In this document: positions 21,601 through 34,400 of the stretch, piece after piece | Layout: each line of letters begins with the position of its first letter | Numbering within the stretch: the stretch's first letter is position 1 | Assembly: GCA_029298735.1 (NCBI GenBank) | Contig: JANSLP010000042.1 | Coordinates: 62,001 to 126,000 of the forward strand | Reading direction: 5' to 3' | DNA length: 64,000 nt | Origin: Ophiostoma sp. CBS 140.51 | Lineage: Eukaryota; Ascomycota; Sordariomycetes; Ophiostomatales; Ophiostomataceae | Made by a program: the position numbers and the translations under genes | Notes under the pieces: generated by a model | What the model was told of the DNA's origin: nothing | Database searches by the model: none | The model's input: the letters and a program-made list of their open reading frames with translations, nothing else

Positions 21601-24600
21601 ATCCCTGGTCAAAAATCGAAGGCAGACGTCTGCACGTCGTGATATATGTCTTTCCTCATTTGGTACTTTGCATTGCTTGACTTCAACGTATGGATGGCGG
21701 GTAGAACGAGCAGAGGAGCTCCAGTAAACGAGGTCATAGCTCTCTGTAAAATGCTTGCATCAAGTTCGGAGCCGCTTTGATCAACTGTCATGGCCTGGCC
21801 AGACCATCGGAAGCAGCCTCTGTATGTGTTGGCGAGAGACTTGTGATACAGCCTTTTCAAAGTCTATGTACCATCCATGCCGTCCGGCATATGGCAGGAG
21901 GTCCAAGCCTGAGTTCAGTCTGTATTGTGCAGAAAAATACTGCGACAACATACCAGAGAACCAAATCAATGCTTGGGTCGGCATTGGTATGCAAGGTCCA
22001 ACCTGGTAAAGAAGACGGACCGTGTCGAAAATGCTTCCCAAGGCACATAAAATGGTACACAAAGCTCGTACAGCGCTGTCGGTGTGCGTCTTGAGCGTAA
22101 TACCTTCTAGGTTCTGTGGTCGTGTGGCGTTTTGTGCCGTGTCTGGCCCTGTAGATGGTTCTGCCATGGTGTGTAATGAAGACCCTCGGGGAGGGAGAAT
22201 GAAGGGAAGCAGAGAAGAAAACATATTGCAGTGAAAGTATCTCGAATCTTTCTTCATGCTTGTCTTTGAAATGCTTTGTGGTTGTTGACTTTGTCTGTTG
22301 GTAGCCTCATAATGCAACCAGCCAACAGAAAGCTTTTACACCCCACTGCTTAGCATACTATCTCTTCTATCAAGGTAGAGAATTTGCGTGCCACAGAAGC
22401 AGAGACTTGATTTTATTTATTATTTTATTTTTTTATATTTACTCTTGATGCGATGATCTCAGACAGTCGTCATTGTCTCACCTACCTCTCACGGCAGATG
22501 CTCTTGGCACTGCTGTGCAGCCCTGTGTCCCTGATCCTTCCCGGGTTTCTCATGATATTCCTCCTTCATCTTTTGAAGAAAACGGGGTTTGGCATGCAAG
22601 GGCGGTGTCAAAGTGTGCGAAAACCGTGACATGATATGCAGTATTTGCAAGATATGTGACCCTGAGCGGCACAGAAGAAAGTTCTTGTGCAAGTGCCTGG
22701 ACGGAAGAATAGATGAGTGCAAAGCAGTGAGGGGAAGGGAGGTCGAATAAAGGGCTGTGAATGGCTGGGCAAGATATTCGCAGTATCAAGAAGGGCTCGA
22801 GCGTAAAGATGCCGCGCAGTGTTGCATTTTCAGTGCGGACGGAGCAGACCGTGCGGTCTGCAAACTGCGGAGGTGGGCCGTAAATTCTGGGAGAGTCAAA
22901 AGACAAAAAGAGGTGAATGAAAAGAAAAACCTGGGTTCAAAATTCATGTTGTACCATGGCTCATGGGTAACATGGTCAATGGTGGGCTGCTCCACGGTGT
23001 CCGAGTTACTGCTCTTTGAATTTGTATTGCATCTGACCGCGGGTTTCTGAAGGCACAGATATTTACCTTCGAGTTCGACATACGGTGCAAGCATCCCTAG
23101 GATGTTCTGTGGTATTCGTATGATCTTCGCTTCTTTTTTTCTCTCTTGAAAAGCAGTTCGCGAACGGTCCGAACCCTGGTCGTAATGTACGATTTCTTTC
23201 TTGTGTAAACGCTTCGCCGGTCTGGCATCTTCCCAGAAGAATACTAGCTGCCGTGCACAGTCCTCGAGCGTTGCGTTCAAGAAGCGCTTTGGACGCGGAT
23301 GCAATCCTTCTTCCAGCGGGCCACGTCCGCTTGTCGCTTGTCGTCGATCCTGTGACTGTCTTTTTCAAACGACGGCGAGGAGAAATGGTGCAAGGTTGAT
23401 GGAGCTATGTCGTAAAAAAAAAGCCCGATATCACGGCAATGATTCTGCAGGCCGTTCCTGGTATCGGACGACAAAAGCGTCTGGGCACTTTCGTAGCGTG
23501 AAGCTAGACACTGAGATAGTCGGACCCGGCAGTATCGTCTCGGCAGAGCATCCTATTTTGTAGATAATTGTTGTTTGTTGACTTTCTTGGCACTGCCCTG
23601 GGGAATATGCAAGTGGATGTTCTCAGTGATCATCTGGGAATGGCGAGGTCCCGGCCGGCAGGCTACCAAAGACCGTGTTGCTTGGTTCGTGAGAGTAGCC
23701 AGCCATGGCCATTTTGCATATGGAGATTGCCATTATTCCAAAGCTTTTCCGTAATGGGTTGAAAATGACAGGTGGAAATAAAATTAAGTGGTCATGCCTG
23801 GGCTCCCAGCTGTGGTGCAATGGACGTCTAGTGTAGATCGTCTGTTGTCCTTTGTCCGTTGTCTGCGCCCCAAACCTCGAAACAATGTTTTGATGAAAAG
23901 AAGAGACTGAGAAGCGGTGAATCGTAATACAGACGAAAACATTCCGTCAAAACATATTGTTCATGCATTTTTATTTACAGACGGCAGGCGAACCTTGCTG
24001 TGGTGTTTGTTCTTTCCTCAATGTTCGCTCAGTTTCGTCTATTTCCCCCGCCTTTAGCAGGAGCGATGTGACTGTGATGGAGAACGAACAGGGCAGGAAG
24101 GCCAAGACGAACAGGAAGGTGCACGAACCTCCTGCGCCCAAACCAGCCAGCACTTTCCATGTTCTAAAGGCTTTGTATTTTATTCTGCATCTCACACAAA
24201 ATGTACACTTGTGCTGTGAGCCTCGTTGAATGTGAGTCGAAATCGACGTGGACTAAATACGGAGTAAACGCTCCATCAACCAGGCGTCCGCCGTTCCATT
24301 TGCACTTCCCGCTCCCAGCATTTCAACTCCCATTGCAGTCCGTGTTGCCCACACAGTCGGGTTTGCTGTGCCTCAATGTCTTGTCTTTTTCTGCATCGTG
24401 ACAGGGCCGCTCCTTCCCCAAAAGTCCCCAAAAATTTGTGCCGCTTCCCGTCACGGAAGTGACGACAGAAAGGACGGGAGAAAATGGTCAACTACAGAAG
24501 CACAGAGCGCATCTGCCCCGAGAGGATGGTGAGAGGATGCTTCGGGCACGGTACGGCAGCAACAAGACGGCAGGAGCGGCCGGCACTGGACAGGGGCAAA

Positions 24601-27600
24601 CCATTCACCCGCTGTGGTCTTGCCTTCCGCACAGGTCGCTCCTTCCACAACCCAGACTTGTCCCAAAGACCAGAAAGCTCGACTCTTCGTTCTTGCCACC
24701 TGCACGTCCTGCAACGAGCCGTGTATCGAGCCCCTTTTTGGGACAGAGGCGTAAATTCTAACAAACACAAACTTCTTTACTCAACGACTGACCCCTGACA
24801 GGATACTGCACGACTATGCCACAACTTGAAATCTTGCGTCCTTTCTGCAACCCGCCGTGATCTTGGTGGACTGGACGCACTTGCGACAGCACAAAAATGC
24901 ATATGTCATGTGCGGTTTCACCAAGCCACAAAGCACAGCAAAAGGCACCGAACTAAACGAAATCTCGACTTCCACGATTTAATCCCAGCCTTCTCTTGAC
25001 GACCGCCCCCGGCGCTCGCTCAAGACTGCGGAAAATGTTCTCTTCGCAAGGGGCCCGCAGGTCTGTGCTCTGTCGCGACTTTCACGGTGAACGGTACCGC
25101 AATCCAGGTTCCTTAATGAGCTCCCATGCCACGGGAGAGTTTCCCTTTTCACTTCTGTCTCTTGTCTGTTTGGCTCACATCCTCTCTCGCCTCTCTTCCC
25201 TTTCCCACTGTGCCTCTCTTGCCTATCTACCCCATACTTGATGCTCTCACTCGAGTGGGGCATCCACTGAGAACGCGGAGAGGTGTTGCCACCATTGCGG
25301 AGGTCTGCCAGAAATGGCAACTCGAGTCCTCCTTTTCAGGACAGAGTGCCATCCGACCATATTTTCCAGTCGCCCGGTCTGGGGCCAGATGGCCCGGCGT
25401 CCTGTGGTTGGCCTCTGCCAGAAGCCCTCTTACTTGTGCCTCTCCCGCCTCAAGTGGCTTGGGACATTGGCTCATGCGCTTTTTAGGAGCATTTGCATAC
25501 GCAATCACAAGCAAAGAAACAAAAAAGAACATTGCGGCCACGATACCCCAAAAAACCAACCGCGCCAAGACGAGCAAAGGTTATGTCCCATTCGCGAAGA
25601 CAGACCATATGAAGCAAAGCAAACTTCTTCAGAGAGTATCCCTTTGTACTCCGAACAGGGGCTCACCTTAACACAGCAAGGTGAGTTATATCAGACATCA
25701 GAACAAGAGTTCCACTCCTCCCCCTCTCCAATGATGAACTCGACGCCCGGCTAGCGGACGCAGCTTCCTCAGGAGCACACAGACACGTCTAGGTATTTAG
25801 CCTATGAAAGAACAATTGCAAGGGTCTGTCACTGGCTGCAGCCCCAGACCGGCCCTTATTTCTCTTAAACGGCCCGTCTCACGCCTTTATTTGTCTTGAT
25901 TGGGGGCCTTGGGGATTTTTTTTGTGAGAAGAGTTTTGTGGCCGCATTCACCAACAAGCATTTTGCCTTCCAACTGGCGGCGCTGCCACAGCCTGAAATC
26001 ATACTGCCTCGACTTTGTTTTCAGTGAGGTAAGATACATACTCAGTCCCTCCAACATATCGAAGAGTCGGCGACTTTTAGCGATGGTGCCACTATTGAAC
26101 GGCCAGTGCGTACGATTCTATTCTGATCGCCACGGCGTCGTGCCTCTTCCACCGCCAGCCGAACAAAGGTGTGTTATTGTTCCACTGCATGCCCTCCTAT
26201 TTTCAGATCATTCGCCAAAACGGCATTGCCAACACCAAAACTCTAACGTTTCTGTGCCTCACCAGCCTCTGCCCACGTTCGAGCCCCACGAGGCACAACA
26301 GCCGAATGATTCACCATATGCCTGCAAATCGTACCGGCTGCCCGTGATCAAGTCGACCTTGTGGGGTGTTGTTGTTCCCACGAACAAATCCAAGAGGCAA
26401 CTAGCCCTACGACCTGTGTTAAAATGCCCGTTCCCCAGGTCTCAGCAATCCTTTTGACCTTGGCGAGCTTGGGGACCCCGACTCGACGACAGTGGGCCTT
26501 GCTCGTTGTCCTGTTCATTGCACTGAACTAAGCCTGCAGTTGCGGATGCGCCCTCAACTCTCGCGCCCCCCTCTCGCCCCATCGTGTTCATAAACGTTTA
26601 AACGGCGAGGTGCGCTATGCCTATTTTTCGCCTGGTGCAACGCCTGAGCGCATTGGATGAGAGTTCGGAGGAGCTCTGAGCAGCGCAGTCTGAACCTTCA
26701 GGGCTATTTGGAGATTGGCCTGGCCGTTTCAATGCTCCTCACATGGCTTGACAAGGGTTTCATGTGGTGCAAAAGTCATTGTGGACCTCCCGCCGATCCT
26801 TAACCCCTGTCTGAAGACGACACCCTCTTGTTGGTGGCTGCAGAACGACACCACCACGCTGCAGGAAAAAAAGAAAGCAGGAAGAAAAACGAGATGAGAT
26901 ACAAAACAATGGACGGAATAAAGAGAAGAAGAAAAGAAAGGATGGCTGGAGAAGAAAGAAAAAAAAAAGGAGACGGCGCGGTTGTGCCTGGCTTCCACAG
27001 ACCAACATCTGAGACCCACTTTGTTCCTTTCGCCTTACAACAGGCGCACAGTTACATACCTACAACCTCAACAGAACGAACTACACGCGAGCATTTCCTC
27101 TCCATTCTCCAAATGACCATCGGAGAAGATGCAGAACAATACGGGTTTGACGGGATCCCGTCAATAATACCTCGCTGTTATTTTCTCTTCTGCCAGGGCA
27201 GTCGAGCAGATCCCCCCGCACGCAGACACCGTTTGGCCTACTTTTACTTGACGTGTCTGTCAACTTCTCCTCGCTCTCCTCACACATCGCGACGACCATG
27301 GCCGCTTCTACGACTCGATGCACAACGCGTTCTGCGCACAAAATAGGGCTCAAAATAAACGAGGCGCCAGAAGATAATTGCCATCCCTTTATCCGTGTGT
27401 CGCTAGTTTTTCCTCGAAAGACTTGCAAATAATGTTTTCATACCGTGTGTCTGCGCGGAGTATTTGCCGCCTTCATCAAAATACATACGGCAGGCCTTGT
27501 CATAATAGCCGTCTTAAGCACCCAAGGCGCTCGCTCAAGGGGGCAAGATAGTTGTTCATCTACATGTACTCTACATACTTGCCTCATTGGGATGCACATG

Positions 27601-29680
27601 ATTTCTCCTCGTCCTCGTCCCCGTCCCCACCCGCAGCAGGTTTTGGTGTGCCTCCTGTCAGAAATCTCAGATTCGTCTGTAAATTATCTCCCTTTTCTCG
27701 CGCCCACAACTTCTCTTTGCCCTCATATTGCACTCTCGCCTCCATGTGGGCCAGTTAATATCTGTCCTCGCTTGCATTTTACCGTCTCCCGCGTCGCGTT
27801 CTTGCCCTGGTTTGCTTGTGGTTTTGAGAATTTCCGCTGCTTGATATACTGTCGATGCTGCTTCTCAGCCTTCAGCCACTTTGCTTCCCTTTTCACAGTT
27901 TCTTCCCTTCGTTTTGATGATCGACCGTGCCCTCGCTTGCTTGATCTTGACTTTTTCCAGCAAGATAGGCGCTTCACACCTGCTGCCTATAAACATCCGA
28001 ATACAACTACCGGCCTATCCCAAGAATATCCAGCGTCTCCGAATCCGTCTCACCTCAAAACACCGCCGACGACCTTGCAAGCTATCGAGCCCAACTGCCA
28101 AGTAGACGAACCCTCAGATCTTCTTCAAGTCGCCGGCATCCTTGCATTCTTTCGTACGTCTGACGTTCACCGCAGAACGATGCCCTTGCAAAATCGCCTC
28201 TCTTGACACCGTGCGCCAGCATCTCCGTGCCTGACATTACTCCAGAAGGGGCAACCTCTGGACTATCAACACTCAGACTCTCACCTTTTCCTCCGACACA
28301 ACCTTTTTTCCCCCCAACAAGCCCTTGGTCTTTGACATTTCTCCGGCATTTGTCGGTCGAGCTCAAGCACACTGACTCAAGTACTGGGTTAGCTTCGAAA
28401 TACAAGGAAGCAGGTACATACCACACAGGTAGGTGAGATAGAGGCCCATCCACGCCCATCCATGCCCATCTTTCCCAAATGCCATCACACCCTGGCCCTC
28501 ACAGACATCGGCCCTCTTTCCCAGCCCAGATATGCACGTTTCGGCTGCATGAAGAAGCCATTTCCTAGTTCGTGCAGAATATCAGAACAGGGTCGCTTTT
28601 TGGCCCTTCTGTATGGTACCAGGGGGTACGCAGACGAGAGACCATACCCCCTCCCCTCTGTCTTCTCTTCTCCACCCCCAGTTACCACGATTCTTCTTCT
28701 CGCTGAAGAATGAGGTATCTTCTACAACCCTCCTCTTTGTTGGACCCTTGTCTTCTTCACTTTGCCATTCTCCCTTTTCAATGTTACCCACGACATACGC
28801 ACAAGCATCTCTCCTCCCTCTCTTCACTCATCAAGCCTTCATATTCTGCATTCTTCTTCTTTTCTTCTTTGCCGTGACTGATTGCTCATTCTTTTCTGTC
28901 TTCTTTCCTTCCAGCACCAACATCTGCCCTTTTGCTCGGTCCACCCGTAGCACAGAGAAAGGAAAATCAGCTGGCACGCTTGTCTAGACGACAGTGCCGG
29001 GCGCAAACACGAACGCTCTGTCCTCGCCGCTCTCTACGATCAACGCTCCGGCCTCCACTGCTCCATTTCTCTTGTCGTTTCAAACTACTTGAAGACGCCG
29101 ATGTCCTCACCACACACATTCATTATTTTTGTCTCTGCTTCTTGCTCGTCAGCGATGATCAGCACCTGAACCAAGGTCTGACACCTCCGGCCCCTGCACC
29201 CAAAAGTCCAAACACCGCCCATCGCATTTATATCAAGGAGTGTTCTGCATACACATACAGATACATACATCGACATACACGCCACCCAACCAACCCCCCT
29301 GGACGTCAATCGCAGTTCACGAACAACATATCTGCGAAGATTCTGAGTTACATTACGGCCATCTATATCGCTACCAACAGAAAAGGTACTTTGCCACGCA
29401 CCACACCTTTTCACGATAAGGGGCTCGTTTTGTTTGTTAGGTAGATCCAACCATCAGCAGCATACCCTTCCTTTCTATAATACGGCAGGACCCTCCTCTT
29501 CACCCACGGCTCCCATATACGATCACCCACGCCAGGTTGATTGTTTTATTGTCTTCTTCTTATTCTTTTTTTTCTTCTTATTCTTATTTCTTCTTATTCT
29601 TATTTCTTCTTCCTCTCACCCTTTCTCTTTAACACACAACCGACGGACACCTTGACTGGCTTCGTTCATCAACACTCAAC
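18698..29680. other. 11 kb gene desert
   Basis: No gene can be supported with confidence across almost 11 kb. Frames up to about 250 codons exist but lack recognisable domains. The sequence is a mosaic of moderately GC-rich and AT-rich patches (for example 22410-22445, nearly all A/T) with no intact transposase, reverse transcriptase or long terminal repeat that I can recognise. A possible multi-exon or decaying gene on the minus strand lies at about 21609-23474 (see findings). A single exact TACGGAGTA motif is at 24258-24266. From about 28250 to 29640 the + strand is pyrimidine rich and must contain the promoter and leader of the GPCR gene at 29681. Confidence 0.55.
29572..29613. repeat. 16-base T/C/A tandem repeat in the GPCR leader
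   Basis: The unit TTCTTCTTATTCTTAT is present in two full copies (29572-29603) and one partial copy within a T-rich leader, 70-110 bases before the receptor start codon. Length changes here could alter the leader but not the protein. Confidence 0.75.
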
Positions 29681-31494
29681 ATGGACGCCGCCGAACTTCC
29701 TGAGTCCACCCTCAATGGCTTCAGTATCGTGGAGCGTGTTTGCTCTGTCCTCTCCCTCCTAGGATGCATCATCATCATAGGCACATTTAGTGCCTCCAAG
29801 TCCTTCCACAAGCCCATCAACCGCCTTGTGTTCTACGCCTCGTTTGGTAATATGATGACCAACGTAGCAACAATAATGGCTCGATCATATCTAGGAGATG
29901 TGTTATCACCAGGCTGCCAATTTCAAGCCTTCCTCATTCAAATGTAAGTATTCTCGAAGAGAAGAGAAAGAAGTCAAGAATGATATAAAAAAAAGACTAA
30001 CACAAAATCAGGTTCATGCCGGCTGATGCCTTCTGGACACTGGCTATGGCCGTCAATGTCTACCTAACCTTCTACTACAAGTTTGACGCCCAGAAGCTAC
30101 GCCGCATGGAGATTCCATATCTCATCTGCTGCTACGGTATTCCCTTTGTTGTGGCGCTCACCTTTGTCTTCGTTACCAACGAGAGACAAGGCCGCATGTA
30201 CGGCAATGCCAGTCTATGGTGCTGGATCAGCTCCTCGTGGGATATCTGGCGCATTGCCATGTTCTACGGCCCTGTCTGGGTTGTCATCCTGATCACTATT
30301 TTCATCTACGTCCGGGCCGGCCGTGAGATTTACAAGAAGCACAAGCAGCTGCGCAACTTCCACTACAGCAGCCACCACGAGCCTGAGCCGCTCCCGCCCA
30401 TGGACGACCTGTACAGCTCCAGCAAGACTACCGAAGTGTTTGTCACGACCGAGATTGTCAACACGCACCAACACCCCGTCATTGACCTGGCACCTCTGGG
30501 TCGCCGCGACTCAAATGCAATCACCAATACCGCCAGTGCCACTTCGGCTCCTCCTCTGCCGTCCGCCCCCGCCAGTGGTGCACGCCCCCCTGTCGGCAAC
30601 GCTGCCTACTCTGTTACGATATCGTCGACTAAGCGCCCGGACAGCATTGCCAACGTCAACATGAACAACCGCGAGTCTTACAACGAGGGTGACATGAGCC
30701 TGCCGATCCAGGACGAGAGCGGGGACGACATCCACAGTGGCGCCAGGCCGCTCCCCATGGAGCCCAACTCGTACACGCTCAAGCAAATGATGTCGGAGCG
30801 CGATCGCGCCACTACGTCTGCATCTGCCGTCGGTCCCACTGTTGTTTCTGCCGGCCCTCGCAACCCCGCCAACCAGCGCCTTCGCCGCCGTGCCGCCTAT
30901 GAAGCCAACACGGCCGCCTGGTCGTATGCCAAGTGCGCTATTCTGTTCTTCACGGCGATGCTGGTTACCTGGATTCCCTCGAGTGCCAACCGTGTGTTCT
31001 CCGTTGTCCACGTCGACAAGGTATCCGTCCCGCTGGAGTACATGTCCGCCTTTGTACTGCCGCTCCAAGGTTTCTGGAACGCCATTATCTACATTGTCAC
31101 ATCATGGAAGGCGATGCAGACCCTGTGGAGCGACATCCTGGCCATTGAGGTGCCCTGGAAGTCCAAGAAGCGCCGCGAGCAACAGTCCCGCCACAACCGC
31201 CAGAGCCAGCTCGCCGGCTACTACCAGCGCCAATCGAGCCTCGGAGGCCCCTCTTCGGACAACAACGGTCAAAGCAGCAATGGCCGATCCAGATCCATTA
31301 TGCTCGACACGACCAAGGATCGCTCCGGCAAGAGCAGCGCCTTCCACCACCACATGGGCTCGCCTGCTGGCAGCAGCAGCAACAACAGCGACGAGATGCT
31401 GGACCAGATGGTGGGCGGCCGCCACACTGGCTCGAAATCGGAAAAGAACTACGAAAGCGAGAGTGTCACGGAGCTGGCTATCAACCGGTCGTGA
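29681..31494 (+). CDS. seven-TM receptor, cAMP-receptor-like (Dictyostelium cAR type)
   Basis: Two exons, 29681-29943 and 30012-31494, encode 581 residues. The intron (68 bases, GTAAGT donor, CAG acceptor) splits a Met codon. Hydrophobic segments give seven membrane helices: about 17-38, 47-69, 83-107, 122-143, 165-193, 390-412 and 428-455. Segments such as KPINRLVFYASFGNM, FWTLAMAVNVYL, WCWIS in the second extracellular loop and WIPSSANR in helix 6 match the cAMP-receptor-like class of fungal GPCRs. These signal through G proteins at the plasma membrane in growth and development; the ligand is unknown. The third intracellular loop is very long (about 195 residues, Ser/Pro rich), and the C-terminal tail of about 125 residues is Ser, Gln and Asn rich. 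Both are likely phosphorylation regions. The start ATG (context CAACATGG) follows a long pyrimidine leader. Class assignment is strong; subtype is not. Confidence 0.93.
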
Positions 31495-34400
31495 ACGAGT
31501 CACTAGTGGATCATCATTGTCCGTGTGTATTATATATATATATATATGATGGTTTTTCTATTGGCTCACGCTTTTTCTTTCTTCACCGTGTACTACTTCT
31601 CACCAGCAAACGGGTACAAAAAATTATGGGGGGTGGAGGGCGTCTTCTTTTCTGTTGCCTAGTCCTTTATTGACTACCTTTTCTTTTTTCCGTCTTGTTC
31701 TTTACGCTCTTTTGTTTACTTTTATTGTGCTACTAATGGGCAGCCCCTATTAACCGCCTCCTTAGGGGGCTAGGGACTAGTGTGGCCTTTGTGTGATGGG
31801 CTATCATACTTGCTGTTTCGTTTCGATTGGAACTCGGCCCCAACTTGGCTTTGTTGGACTTTGCTACGTTCTTCTTGTTGTTTTTACTTGTTTGTTGTGC
31901 GGCTTTAGACCGACCACACTCTACCAGTCTTTTCATTTTTACTTTTTATGTATATACCTATACCCCCTTTTTTTCTATGTCGCCTCCCAATTCAAACCGA
32001 GTTTTTGACTCGGCCCTTCTTACAAATATTCTTTGCCTTCACATGTGGTGACATTCGGACAATGAATACCGTTCATTGGATATTTTTCTGTCCATTCAGA
32101 CTTTGCTCGCTTGTTGAGATGTACAAAGTATGTCGTATCGTTCTTGCCTATCGGCATTCTCCTATTTGGGCACTTGTCCCCCTACGTCGCTTCTTCGCCC
32201 TTTTTGGTCGCAACCGCTCTTCCAGACTTTCTCTACTTTTAACATTCAATCACTCACTCTCACAAAAGTACCCACTCACATTTCCACTCACACACACCCA
32301 ACAGGAACAGCGTTGCATCGAGTTTCGACTTTTTCCTCCAGCGGTCAACCGGGCCTTCCAACCCCTCCTCAATGTCAATTCTTTTCATGCTCTTTTTCCC
32401 AATTTTCTTTGTTCTTTCCAGGGGTGCGCGTCTGGCCCCCTTGTACTTGTTCCTTGTACTCCGTAATACCCCTAGCTCTCTTCCTCCCGTTTCTTTAATC
32501 CTCCCCTGGTTGCAATCGCTCTTCGTTCGCCGAGATCGATTTGTCCTTTCTTTTTTTGGTTGTTTCTTCTTTGCTTTTCTAACACATGGCAATTGTCACA
32601 AAACAGAGGGAACAAGAATAGGTACATATTACAAACATAGCATTTCTCTCCACCAACCCTGTCGACACGAGAAAGAAGAGCAATGCAAAGCATCTCAACA
32701 TTCTTACGAAACAAACGCAATACCTCCCAATCGACCCCTTTCCCACATGTCGTGCGTAAAAGCAAAGCACACGAGCTGTTTCTATTTTGATAACGACACG
32801 AGGGAAAGAATAGAACGCACTGAAACACTGGGACTCGCACTGACAGCAAGAATAGCATCTGTGAGATACATTTACACAATGTGATAATCATTGACTTTTC
32901 TCCAACGTCGTATGCAAATATAAGAAAATTATGCAGTAATGTCGGCCCTCATTCCGAAAAAGAGGGACCTTTCAGTTACGATTCCACAAAGTAGTACGTG
33001 TATCTTGTGCTTGTATCTCCAGGTGGTACATACTCTCAATTCAGAACGCACGGTTAGAACAGCCCCCTCCCCTTGTACTCGTAAAACAAACTGCAGAGAT
33101 AGACGCAGCCCTGATTGAGGACAAAAAGCCGCACAAAGTATTCTCGGCCTGCGACGTACGAGGTCTTGTCAAGATACTTGGCATGTGTTCTTCTTCTCTC
33201 CATCTCTGCGGAACAGACTGCGGAACATTACGCGTTGATTTTTTTTGTATCTTTCCGCTGTATTTCTCCGTCGTTGAATTTCGCCTATGCAGGCCAGGCC
33301 GACTATTTACCCCTTCACCAAACAGGTATTCTGCGCTGCCATTAGGTATTGCTAGATACTTGTCTGCTGCTGCCTTGAGACGCCATTCGTTTTCGCCGGT
33401 AATTATCGCGAACGACAAACGTCTTGTTGTGTATGTGTACTTCGTAAGAGCACAACCATCGTTTTGCTCAACGGTCTGTATTAGTTCTTTCACTCTTTCT
33501 CCACTCACCCCGGATTCCATGCCCTCTAAAAGAACAATCTGCATTAGCAATCTGTTTCCAGTCCCACGATTTCTCCAACAATTACGACGCTCCTTTTCAC
33601 TTGGCAATGAAAAAGTGCCCACTCTCCGTAGCACTCTCAAAAAAGAGTTTAGGCCATTTATCTTAGGGTTATTTAGGAGCCTTTAGAGGGCCCCTCTTCC
33701 AGGTGGGTGGGCCGACGGAACGCTGTAATGGCGTGAGGAAAAAAAGGAAGAAACTAGAAATAAAAGAAAATACGCTGGCAAAAGAGGACGAAACCTCAAA
33801 AACAAGCACTATCCCCGCGTGCCCATCAGGCCCAGGCCAAGCACAAAGGAGGCGGAGAGACAAGGCTTTTTTTTTGTCTTTCTTCGCACGTCGTACTCCG
33901 TTTGCGGTTTGTGGAGTCGCATTCCTCCTCTCCATCGCTCGACGGGAAGCACCTCTTCTACTTTTTACTCTTCCAACACGTTTTGCCAACTCTAGCCCTC
34001 TTGGCTTTTGGGGGTTGCTACTATTTTTCTTCTTCTTTTTCTGTCTCTTTTTCTCTATTTGTGACGCTGCAGTAGCATCATGTCAATCCTTCCAAGGCAC
34101 GCCAAAAGGGAATATCTGGGGAATAACGTGCAGATTCACTGCAGAGTACATTGAATGATTGAAGAAAAAGAAAACATACGAAACATACGATGTTCAGCAA
34201 CGCTCCAGCCATTCAAGGATATTCCCCTCTCTTCCGGCGGGCAAGAGGCGCTCTTGCGTTCATGATTCACCTGATTTACATTCATGATGCCGTCCGGGAA
34301 ACCCAACTCCGACCTCTTGAAGTTTCTCATATGTAAGTTGAATCGCAATCGACACCTATTCTAGGTTAGAGCCTCCGAGTTGGTGATAGGGCCTGCCCGT

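Noticed and set aside
25227..25577. 116-codon minus frame with one hydrophobic helix
   Set aside because: A single hydrophobic stretch arises easily by chance. The remainder has no structure and there is no promoter-like leader.
33041..33640. 199-codon frame on -
   Set aside because: No recognisable domain and no leader or splice signals around it. Its length is within what chance allows in this composition.
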